Shown here piece after piece: positions 22,366 through 32,418 of a stretch of DNA of 64,000 bases; the first letter of the stretch is position 1; every line of letters starts with the position of its first letter. Below the pieces are notes generated by a model. That model saw only the letters and a program-made list of their open reading frames with translations. It had not been told where the DNA came from and searched no databases. The DNA is from Archegozetes longisetosus (Eukaryota; Arthropoda; Arachnida; Sarcoptiformes; Trhypochthoniidae). Location: positions 14,834,387 to 14,898,386 of the forward strand of contig JAEMBT020000006.1 in assembly GCA_018873245.2 (NCBI GenBank), in the 5' to 3' direction. A program made the translations under genes and the position numbers.

Positions 22366-25084
22366 CCTCATCGCACTTTACCGATGCTACTAGGGCGTTA
22401 TTTGTTAGTTCTTTAGACACGATTTCACAATCGCTGTCTGTGCTTGAACTGCTCCCACTACTTGCGTGATAAATATCATTACGAAATTTGTGCAATCTAT
22501 TCGATGGTTCAGTAGGTCTTAAACAGGTAGCGGCGTTAGGCTCATCACAATAATGCTTGTTTTGGCAGCTAAGATATTTTTCACTATCCTCACGCTCGTT
22601 TGGAGTTTTGTGAGTTGAAACTACATTTTTATGCTTGAGTCCCGAGTTTTGATCGGGCTCAGAGCCGTCTAAAAGTTCAGTTTCGCATTGCAAAGCACGG
22701 GTGGGTTTATATGGAACGGAAAATTTATCAAATGCGAGTAGTTCGCGCGTCTCTTCCGCCAGCATTTTTTCAGCAAATCCGACAGTTCGACCAGTCATGG
22801 CAATCACAATATTCATGGATCGTGAAAAGTCGGATCCTAGGATTAGGTGAGGATAGGTGCCTCTCATTACTGCAATATGCATCTCTAAGGCCTTACTGCC
22901 AAAGATAACTCGACATCTGGGGACAATACCTGATGGCTTAATCAATCGGCCGTCGGCGGCATACAGTTTTTCATTATACCAATGTTCAAGTGGTTGGTTG
23001 TATACTCGCTGCGCAAGGGCTGGACTCATTATTGTAATAGATGCGCCACTATCCAAAAGCGCCTGTACTTTATAACCATTGAGTAAAACGGATACGGTCG
23101 GAACATCTGCTAAATCTAGATTGCCCATAAGACTAGTGCGTTTTTCCGGCATTTGGCCTGCAATGCGGCATAAGCCTCGCAAAGAATGATATTTGTCCCA
23201 ACTATTCAGAGGATAACTCTGATCGTTAGGCTCAGGCACTTTTTTTAGCTCAGTGTCGTCTGCTGAATTTCGATTCATACTTCGGCTACCGTTTGCCGCA
23301 GAAAATGTTTTCGATAGAGTTCGGTTTCCAGGCTGGGGGTGAGTTGGGTTAGCGCTACGCTCAGCTCGTAACTGCTTGATACGATCCCAATTTGCCTGAA
23401 TTCGTGCATTGTCTTTGGGTTGTGGGCAGTCTTTAAGTATATGGCCGCGTAGGTCACAGTTGAAGCAGGTTAGCTGAAGGGGTGCCTGATTATATGTTTT
23501 TTCTACGCTGGCCCGAGTGGCGTTAGGGTTGTTTGCAGGATCTTTGCTTTGTGGTACAGACTGTCGCGGGGTTTCTCTATCTCTAGCATAAGTTTTACGG
23601 TTTTGTACGAACTTTGCGTCGCATCTTTCTAACTTTGCTAGTTTTTGCTTCAAGCTTGAGAGAGACGTACTATCAATGACATCTCGGCCGATGGAATGAA
23701 ACGCTAGCGCTTGCAATATGTGGTCTAAAAGCTCAAGTTCGTGCATATTTGGGTTTGCTCGCTTCGCTATTCGTGTCATACGGTGCACAAACTCGATAGG
23801 AGTTTCATTATCCTGTACTCGAGCTGTATAAAGCTGGCGCATAAGATCACGCTCGTGATCAATAGGCATGAAATCAGTCGTAAATCGAAGCTCAAACTCT
23901 TCCCAGGTAATAGCTCGTTCACCAAAAGTTCCTACATACCAATCCTTTGCAGACCCGTGCATAGCACTACGAATCGAACAAGCTTTTGCTTTGCTATCCC
24001 ATCTGTTATTATTCGCGACAGCATTGAAGTCTGAAAGCCAGTCAATAGCCTGATCAGTACGGCCATAAAATTTAGGAACTGGTAGCTTGACAATCGCTGG
24101 ATTACTAACTATAGCTGGTTGCGAGATTACCTTTAGCTTGTCTAAGCTTTTAGCAAACTCTAGCGCTACTATTTGCGTCGCCCGAATCAAGTCTGAGTCT
24201 GAACTATTGGGAGTTGTTTTCGGTTGGGTAGTGGCACTCGTGCCATTGATACCAGGTATGCTGCCTGAGTCAGAAATAGATAGTTCTCCAAGTGTACGTG
24301 ATCTCGGCGATAATATCCTATGGTTACTATCGGTATTAATGAACTGGGAATTACTAATTTCGCTCACACGGTATGATTGAGCTCTATCAAGGTTCGACTT
24401 ATCTGCTACGGTTGATAATTCTTGATCGATTTGAGCCTCGGGGAGGTCTAGGTTTTGGTTTTGCTCAATATAGAACTTAAGTCGAGCCGTCTCGTCGGCT
24501 CGCTTTTTCAATCGTGCTAAGAGGTTTTGTTTACGTATCTGTTTTCGTTTAGCGATTTCAGTCGCTTCAGACACGGCACGCGCGTACTCCTCCTCAGCTG
24601 CTATTACTTGTTGTTGCAAAATCTCGAGGTCATAGTCTTCGGATTCAGAATCCTGACCCTCGTTAGGTGATGGCATAATTACAACTCTATCTCTATTAAG
24701 CTCCAGATGATCGCTATCTCCCTCATTTTGTTCATTTATTCTATCAATTATAGTACGCGAAATAGCGCTATTTTGCCGAGAAGCATTGATATCATTACTG
24801 GCATAAAGGGTTGATGTATTAGTACGTAAATTAGATCGGTTGTCGGGCTCTAATGACGCCTCAGGGTTTTGGCTCACTTTAAATGAAGAGCTCTTTGGCT
24901 CTGATGCTTTATCTGAATTCATAATACTCGAGATAGGCTTACTTTGCTTAAGTATTTCTTCTTCTGACACCTCTGTGTCAGAAGCTACTTCATAAGGTGT
25001 GCGCCTACGATTAGCATTTCGTAACGAGTAAGAGTGAGCATCAGCTTTGCCTTTAATTCCTGCTCTAGTTCTACTAAATGGCAT
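22366..25084 (-). CDS. gag: Gag-protease part of gypsy polyprotein
   Basis: The frame starts with ATG at 25084, about 110 bases after the LTR, and stays open until it enters Merlin. About 905 residues are seen. Residues 1-150 are low-complexity and acidic. A charged coiled coil (AEEEYARA to FYIEQNQN) lies near 162-210. A retrotransposon Gag domain lies near 335-465 (ITWEEFELRFTTDFMP). One CCHC zinc knuckle (C-F-N-C-x4-H-x4-C) is at 540-553. An aspartic protease with active site LLDSGAS at 677-683 follows, and a second conserved block LILGSDF. Gag builds the particle and binds RNA, and protease matures it. The frame ran on without a stop into reverse transcriptase before the Merlin insertion, so this lineage uses a single gag-pol frame. 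Confidence 0.93.
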
Positions 25085-25173
25085 GATGAAAGCAAATGTT
25101 GCAAAACAATATATTAAAAGGCTGTAACTTCTAACTAAATATTAGATCGTTATTCATCGATAAAAGATGAATA

Positions 25174-25192
25174 CCCGGCGCTTTCTCCACCA
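25174..25192 (-). promoter_or_regulatory. Primer-binding site of the gypsy element
   Basis: Two bases inside the 5' LTR, the minus strand reads TGGTGGAGAAAGCGCCGGG, the complement of a tRNA 3' end finishing in CCA. I cannot name the tRNA with confidence; it does not look like the Lys or Met primers commonly cited. Confidence 0.8.
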
Positions 25193-25194
25193 CG

Positions 25195-25748
25195 TGTAAG
25201 GGTTGGCGCGCGCTGTATATAAAAAAGGAGACTTGCTCCGCTTACCTATTTTTGATTTGGGGCTACACCAGTGGTCTTTACCACGTCACTCGCTCTTGCT
25301 TCGAGAGGCTTCTTTCTTGATGAGAGTGCGCTTCCGACGCGCTCCTCAAGTCAGTTTAACAACTTTACTGATAATTAAAACAAAGGGTTTCGTAAAAAAA
25401 GTTCAAGTTTTTATTGTTTCACATTACAGAGACACTCAAATATATTTAACAATCAGCATAAAACCCAATCAAAACCTGTTCTGGCCTTACACGCCTAACT
25501 TTCAGACAAAAAAGAACTCCTCTTCTGAACCTTTTACTCGACCTTATATATAAGGTCAAGAAAATTCCAATCTCAGGTCCCTCGAGACTAGTCACAGGTT
25601 TGTTATTTAGTTAGTTAGTTAGTTAGTTATTTAGTTAGTTAGTTTGTTTGTTTGTTTGTTTGTTTGTTTGTTTGATCGTTCGTTCGTTCGTTTATTTGTT
25701 TGATTGTTTGTTTGTTGACGGTCTCCGGGGGTTATCCTCTCCTTTACA
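25195..25748 (-). repeat. 5' LTR of the gypsy element
   Basis: 554 bp, TG..CA ends, followed by the target duplication AGCA at 25749-25752. It should hold the element's promoter. It differs from the 3' LTR mainly in simple-repeat length near 25605-25715. Confidence 0.95.
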
Positions 25749-25752
25749 AGCA

Positions 25753-26640
25753 TGCATTTCGGTTAGATATAATTAATTATAACTTATTTATCTATTAACC
25801 CTTTAGATATGCATTTATATGTACAGTATAATAAGAGTTGGTTAAAAGCCACTATTATGTGATTAATCTGCTCCTAAGCTTTAGGAAAAAAGATAAGGAG
25901 CCAGAAATATGTGCAAAAATCTATATTTTATCTCATTTTAAAACTTTAACGGCATCTAACGCTTAAAATATATGTTGTACGGAGGTGGGCCCATTGGCAA
26001 TTTTGATCAGGCTGATGACCTCTATTAAAATATATCATCAGATCCCGAGTGCCAAATTAGGTAGAATCCCATAGAATTTCTGGCAATGTTCTTGGTTTTA
26101 GTTTAATGAACGTGATAAAATTATTTAAATTTTAAAAAGTAAGAAAATAGAGAAAATTAATTGAAAATTAAAATTTTATTCAATGGCTTGCCTGAACGTG
26201 ATGTGAAACAAAGGATTGTCGCAATTTCAGAGTTCTTATACGAAAAATCTCCGAAAACTGTAAACTAAAAATAAAGGACAGCTCAGCTTAAACAATTGTG
26301 CGTGGGTAAAGACTTTTGACTTCATGGTTGTATGGCAAATATAGAGACACATCCTAGGCTAGAATATTCAAATTTTTTACGTCCACAGTTCAGTAGAAAA
26401 AACTAAGGTTATTTAACATTGCATCTATGAGAGGAAAAATCGTTACAAAAAACTCATTTGGCTCCAGCTCCCATCGGTTTTCTTTTAAGATTTCTCCCAG
26501 AAAATCACTAAAAATAGGAATGAATTTGGGTAAGCTTTAGAGTGGCGCAAGACCTAAAGCAGGTGAAATCAATGAGCTCAGTGGTCATTATATCTAACAC
26601 TATCATGCATTCAACGACACACAACTGAGCCTGAATCTGC
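25753..26640. other. Intergenic DNA, nothing recognised
   Basis: AT-rich sequence between the LTR element and a foldback element. No gene is visible on either strand. Confidence 0.4.
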
Positions 26641-27220
26641 CTCAAACTATGGGTACCGGACGTTTCACTGACAACCATTTCACCGATAGTCATCTGATCC
26701 ACAATGGATACTGATGAGTGGCCGTATAGCGAGTTCGAAACACTCGTTATCATATAGATAATTGGTTTTTACAAAGTGGTATTCGAATTTTCAAAAGCTC
26801 ATAACTCTTGAAGCGTTCATCTGATATGCTTAAGACTTATAACTCTGGAAACAGTGTGCAAAAACCTTTGAAATGATATGCATATCATCATTTGTTTCAG
26901 TAGGTCCATCGATGAACATAGGTGATAGGACATTATTTCAAAGGTTTTTACACACGATTTCCAAAGATATCGTCACTTCGGGAACTATGCTGTCGTATCT
27001 CTGATTGAAATAACATTACAGATACAACAGTATAGTTTCAGGGCAACGATACAAGTCTTAAGTATATCAGATGAACGCTTCAAAATTTATGAGCTTTCGA
27101 AAGTTTGAATACCACTCTGTAAAAAAATTATCTGTTGAACTCGCTATACGGCCACTCATCAGTATCCATTGTGGATCAGATGACTATCGGTGAAATAGTT
27201 GAGGTGAAACTTGACCCAAC
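26640..27220. mobile_element. Foldback (long inverted repeat) element
   Basis: Two arms of about 250 bp (26640-26900 and 26950-27220) are imperfect inverse copies around a short centre near 26930. Landmarks are ATCTGATCCACAATGGATAC near 26692 with its complement near 27160, and CAAAGGTTTTTACACACG near 26939 with its complement near 26850. The open frame at 26508-26753 lies across the left arm and is not a gene. It fits a MITE or foldback transposon of unknown superfamily. Confidence 0.75.
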
Positions 27221-27610
27221 CCAATTAAAAATCCTCTCTCTAGGGATGAAGGCTGGAATTCACCGTAAAGCTAAGACTTCCAATGAAGTTTCTTAACTCT
27301 GTCTTTGGAAAAACTAGCTTTTGCTCCAAAACTAAATCTTGTAAAATTTCTCTTCTGTTTTCTCATTTCCGAAAAAATCAATGCCAAAAATCATCCAAAA
27401 AACTTCACATTCCATAATTTCAATTGTATTTACACTCAAATGTGAGCACAAAGAACAAGCATTACAGCGTAAAACCTGCTCCGATACAAGTTTTGCAAAA
27501 CATGTAAAAACATACTGTATGTAAAGCGCAAATCTCGGTTTTGACGAAAATCTAGATTTATCAGAAATTGATTTTAATGAATTGCTCAAAACCCGACTTA
27601 AGTCAACCTT

Positions 27611-27705
27611 AATCCTATTAGGTTTTTCCGAAAAGAATATCGTTTTTTAAATGTTATATAATGCTAAAAACGATATTCTTTTCGGGAAAACCTAATAGTT
27701 TTGAG
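27611..27705. repeat. Short near-perfect hairpin
   Basis: Arms of about 33 bases (TATTAGGTTTTTCCGAAAAG... and its inverse) around an AT-rich loop near 27650-27665. Single-stranded, it would form a strong hairpin. It could be a very small MITE. The preceding stretch 27221-27610 holds no gene. Confidence 0.7.
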
Positions 27706-27851
27706 TTTTGCTATGTGAAACTAGACTTAATTCAGTCGGATTTTCTGGTGAATACGAGCTGAAATTTTTCAATAATTAATTTGACAATACGAATACTAAT
27801 ACAGTTACTTTTGGAACACTCTTTTAATTAAATATTAGCATTAGTGTTAGT

Positions 27852-28357
27852 TAGGGTAACCACCGTCCCTTTTTTGACGGGACAGTACCGTCTTTTTAAA
27901 GATAGAAATTCCTTCAGGCCAAAAACTCTCGACGGGACAATTAGTTGTCCCGTTTTTCAACTTTCATTTTGAAAAATGTGTTTAGAAAATATTTCTTAGA
28001 AATTCAAACAATGAATTTATTTTACAAATGATGAGGATAAGAAACCCTGTTTAATGTATTGAACACCTGTGGTTTAAAACCGAAAGTTATAGAATTAAGT
28101 TTTTCTGCCTTGACTTATATCTGATATAAACCAGTATTTCTTCTGAAAAACTTTTGAAAGATGCTATTTCTAACAAAAGTATACCTTTGAAATCAACCAT
28201 GACTAATAGATTTCAATGTTTTAACATTAGAATGTATTTTTTGACAACTATATATTTATAATAACTAATAAAAGTCGAATTTTTCTATTTAAAAATGTAA
28301 GGGTCCCCCTTTGATATTTTTGTCCCGTCATGAGACAAGCCAGAGGTGGTCAACCTA
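27852..28357. mobile_element. hAT-like MITE with 8-bp target duplication
   Basis: Ends TAGGGTAACCACC and, in complement, TAGGTTGACCACC. The flanks GTGTTAGT (27844-27851) and GTATTAGT (28358-28365) match at 7 of 8 bases, as expected for hAT insertions. The interior repeats the GTCCCGT motif in both directions. No transposase. Confidence 0.75.
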
Positions 28358-28365
28358 GTATTAGT

Positions 28366-28455
28366 GCGAGACTTTAGCAGCTCCGGCACGCATTTGCTAA
28401 AGTCTCGCATTAATGCGAGACTATAGACTATTGTCTAAAGTCTCGCACTAGTGCG
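28366..28455. repeat. Cluster of nested palindromes (GCGAGACTTTA motif)
   Basis: The 11-mer GCGAGACTTTA or close variants occurs four to five times in alternating orientation within 90 bases. It gives hairpins such as AGTCTCGCATTAATGCGAGACT and AGTCTCGCACTAGTGCGAGACT. The cluster starts right at the end of the hAT MITE. Confidence 0.8.
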
Positions 28456-29480
28456 AGACTTTATATCTAGCCAAATTAAAGACCTGACATACGAAAATAA
28501 TACATTTATTTATAAACACATGGGCAGAGTTGTGTATCTCAAAGACGGTGCCAGGTATAGGACTTTCAAATATATTCGATGCTCCTTTCCTCAAGTAAGA
28601 GATATCGGTTTAGAAATTGAGTAACAGAAGGCAAAAGAAAAGCCCAAAATTGCAAGAATCCAGTGAGTTTAAATAAGCGAAAAAAATTCTCCGATCGCTC
28701 ATGATCAGGACTTATTAACGTAGGTTAAAAATAAAGCACATTAGTTGAACTTTCAATCTCAAATTTCTAATTCTAAGCTTCTGTGTTTTAAGATAAATGC
28801 GATTATTTCAATAAAAGTGACTAAAATTGTGTCTAAAGTTTACGTTCACAGCAAAAAGAAAACAATTCAAGAGAAAATATAAAGCGGCATATGAGGAGTT
28901 TGTGCGAAAAAATATCTCTAACATTCATCATTCAGGATTTTGTTTGTCATGATATCAGGTCGTGTACTTTCAGAGGAAGGAGAAACTATCAAGTGTTTGA
29001 CTAGTTTCTGCTACTTCCAGTCCATATTGAATTCAAACAACAAATAGTGATGGTGTCAAATCACCGATGTATTTGCATTGTATTTATATTTGCAAGAACC
29101 TAAAGTACAGTTTGGACCACGTGTTAAACAAAACTTACCACCTAGATCTAATATACCATTTACAGCTATCTAAAAAGACTAACAAAACTACACTTATGAG
29201 AATGATATAGTAATCTTTTTCCTTAGTGCTCGTTATAACCTTTGCTATTTCTTGACTTTTGATTAGCACACAAGGAGAGTGGCATTTTAAATTCATTTTA
29301 TTCTACTATCAACATGTGTTTTAGACATTTGATATCACCAGAAACATCATTGGTTCGACCTCTCGATGGCCCTTCTTTCGATAATTTAAAAATTTTGCCC
29401 GAAGTATTCAGAACCATGCAAATTTGGACAGCATCGAAATTGATCTAAAATATATCAATAATACAATTATTTTTCGTTTA
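28456..29480. other. Possible exon fragments, otherwise nothing
   Basis: Two short stretches look coding. 28517-28598 reads MGRVVYLKDGARYRTF with a GTAAGA donor just after. 29324-29446 follows an AG acceptor-like site and reads LISPETSLVRPLDGPSFDN to a stop. I cannot join them into a gene or name a family, so they may be relics. Confidence 0.25.
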
Positions 29481-29488
29481 CTGATCAC

Positions 29489-30048
29489 TAGGGATGTGCA
29501 GAGGCGGTTTTTACCGAAAATTTTAGATTAGTCCGAATGCTTTTAAACGTTACATATACGCAATTTAATGTTAAATAAGATAATTAACACAAACTATTTT
29601 TCCCGTTTATCCCGAATCTGACTGTTTCTTATCGAATTCCAGAAAATACTACTTCCTTCCCGAAATTACCGAATATCACCTTTAATTTGGTAAAATTAAC
29701 CTAAATTCTCGACTATGATCCGCACTTTAAAATTTTTCGAAATTTTAAACTTTTATAATTGCACGTATAGTCAGAACCTGTAAATCTGAGTACTTAAAAT
29801 ATAACACACAGTTCATCAGATTGATTGTTATACTTAAGAGACTAGTTATCTTTATTCAAAATTAAACGAAAGTTCAAATGAAGTAATAACAAATGATTTT
29901 TAAACGTGGCATTAAAGCTTGCATTACCAACGACATGCCTAGTTTTACATTAAATTTTATTCCCGAATTATTCCCGAAATTACCTAATTTTTATTCCCTA
30001 ATAACTACCGAAATTTCCTTGTTTTATAGCCGCCACTGCACATCCCTA
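29489..30048. mobile_element. hAT-like MITE (560 bp) with 8-bp target duplication
   Basis: Ends TAGGGATGTGCAGAGGCGG and, in complement, TAGGGATGTGCAGTGGCGG. The flanks CTGATCAC (29481-29488) and CTGATCAT (30049-30056) match at 7 of 8 bases. The interior has repeated TTCCCGAAATTACC-like units. The open frame at 29893-30090 is part of it and not a gene. Confidence 0.85.
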
Positions 30049-30056
30049 CTGATCAT

Positions 30057-32406
30057 CAACTTTAGTGTCTGTTTTCCAGCCCATGATTAGATATTCGTGA
30101 GATAAAGCTGGCTATATATCTCAACATCGAGAAAATTTTAAAATGTAAACCAAATTTGTTTTACATTCACTAAATCTTGTAGTATAAAATTTTCTTAACA
30201 TAGTGAATTATATTTATTCAATGTAGCTGGCGGAAATTAATTTTGTGCTTCCAGAGTTTTTCTTATCAATTTCCATTATCACTTCTACTGTGGGAGATAA
30301 TGTATAGTGTCTAACATTGCAATAAAATTTTTAATAATGTTTCAAATAAAATATTCAAATAATGTTTCTTTCAAATGGGGAAAGTTATTGTTATATGCGT
30401 GATTAGGACCCTCGACTTAGTATATATACCAAATGTTATCGAAATATGCCACTGACAGATGGGAAGTTTCGTGTAGGTAGAATAGTGGTAACTAAGCTGA
30501 TCACATATCCTTCATCGTATAGGACAGTCCTGCAAATCGGGTCTTGTGTCCTGCAAAGGTATTATGCAGAACGCATTAATCCTGCATTTCACTAAACCTT
30601 AATATTGAATGTTTTATTTTCATCAGATTTTGTCTCTAAATACTATTTCTAGTGTTATATTTGGACAAATGAACGAAATAAAATGGATATTAATTTAGTT
30701 AAAGCAGAATTATGTACAAATTTAATTTTTCAATGTCATGTTCTGAATTTCATAATCTTGTTAAAAACACTACTGCTTTACTTGACGCTATAAAATCAGA
30801 TGAAAAATATAAGTTTAAGCATAAATAAGCAAGGTATAATTAGTATTTTAAAGACTAATGTATGAAAAAATTTTGAATATATAAAAATTAACATTGAGTT
30901 CAAAATGAAATTTTAAAAGTTTACAGGGGGAATTCTAGCATTTTTGTCGTGCATTTTCGAAAATATATATGATCACCCTAGTGGTAACTTGTACTGAAGA
31001 GAAGAGGAAGCATCGAGCGCATTAGGTGTAGGCATTGCTAGGAAAAAGATTTTCCACTTCTAAGCGATGTAGTGGACCTAACATGAAAGAATAGTATTGA
31101 AAAGATAATTGCTGAGAAAAGCCTGTACATATTTAGATATAACTTGAAACTTATTTTACATTTAATCTGTTTATCATATTTAAGTTACAACTTCGGTCAG
31201 CCTGAAAAATCTGTTTTAGATCTAAAAATGTGGAGCAAAAACGAGTCAATATCGAACTAAGAATGTCATTATTTTTTCAAAAAATCGATAAAAGCATCTC
31301 TTTTTTGTAACAGATTTAAGTTTATATGAAAAAAGAACATATAATTGAGATTATATTCGAGTAAACGAGTAAAATTTAAGCGAGTAAAGTATTTATACTT
31401 TTAGAAAGTACTTTAAGCATCACAAATTGCTGCGGGTACGTATCGAAACAATAACTTTTCGTTAGCTGCTAAAGTGATATCCAATTTAACGCTTTGATCG
31501 CCACTTAATATTTGTGCGATGTTTTAATTGTAGAATAACCGTGATTCTTGTTTGCGAATTCTCGAGAATACACAATTTTTCTTAAACTTCATATATTTTG
31601 TACATAAAAGGAAAATTCGCGAAAGATGTGAACTAAGGAGTGAGATGTAAGCTAATGTGAAATAATGCGTTTCACGACAAAATTTCTTACGGCAAAGGCT
31701 TGCGGACAACTTTTACAAGTAAAAAAGTTTATGTACAAATGTTCGCAAGATATAAATTCGCTGACGTAAGTTCTTTGGCAAAATATTTCCTGATGAAGAA
31801 TACAGATACGAGGATATGAATTTGTGATAAAAGAAAAAAGTTACTCAATTAGGGACTGTGCTAAACGTATTCAAAATTTGAAGAATATGGAGATATTGAT
31901 TTGCTGGATTAATTGTGAGGAATCACTCATAACATTAGATTACAAGTTTAAATTGTATATATTCATTTTGTTATTTTTAAGTTTTTAGCAACCGACAGAG
32001 TTGTATATATGCTGTATTTTTATTATATAGTTTAAGATAAAAGTTTTGTATACATCACATTCTGATGTCTCTTATCGACGAACAATGCGAACTTTTGTCC
32101 GCGAACTTTGGTCGGTGAACCGAAATAATGTGTAAATGCCGAACGACTCGTTTATACGTAATTCGAACTCAAATATGATTCCCGATTCGACATAGGACTT
32201 AGTTAAAAATATTATTTTTCACCAAAGTCGTACCGCTTGTTATAATTATCTTAAACTTATATTTATATTCATCTTAAACTCATTGACTGTGTAACCAATG
32301 AATAACCCAAACTTTATATTAAACTGTTTAAGTATCTATTTTGAAGATAAGTTATCATCGATAACTAATAACTCATTGAATTGAAGCATCATTTGAAATT
32401 TTCAAT
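30057..32406. other. Intergenic DNA, nothing recognised
   Basis: About 2.3 kb of AT-rich DNA. Some stretches (near 30500-30600 and 30920-30985) have the look of eroded transposon ends, but I could not pair them. No gene is seen. Confidence 0.4.
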
Positions 32407-32418
32407 TAGCTAGTATTT

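Larger units (their letters stand above)
12966..25748 (-). mobile_element. Full-length Ty3/gypsy LTR retrotransposon
   Basis: The element lies on the minus strand: 5' LTR at 25195-25748, primer-binding site, gag-protease frame, reverse transcriptase, RNase H and integrase, polypurine tract, and 3' LTR at 12966-13528. A 4-bp target duplication AGCA flanks it (12962-12965 and 25749-25752), as expected for gypsy integrases. The order protease, reverse transcriptase, RNase H, integrase is that of Ty3/gypsy. A Merlin transposon (18495-22365) splits it, and without that insertion and one 9-bp duplicate it is about 8.9 kb. No envelope-like frame is visible between integrase and the 3' LTR. The LTRs are close to identical outside a simple-repeat stretch, so it inserted recently, but two frame breaks in pol make this copy defective as written. 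Confidence 0.95.

Noticed and set aside
22711-24380. Plus-strand frames over gag
   Set aside because: They run antisense to a long frame with clear Gag, zinc knuckle and protease motifs.
28366-28455. CRISPR-like array
   Set aside because: The repeated word alternates in orientation without regular spacers, and the surrounding DNA is eukaryotic.
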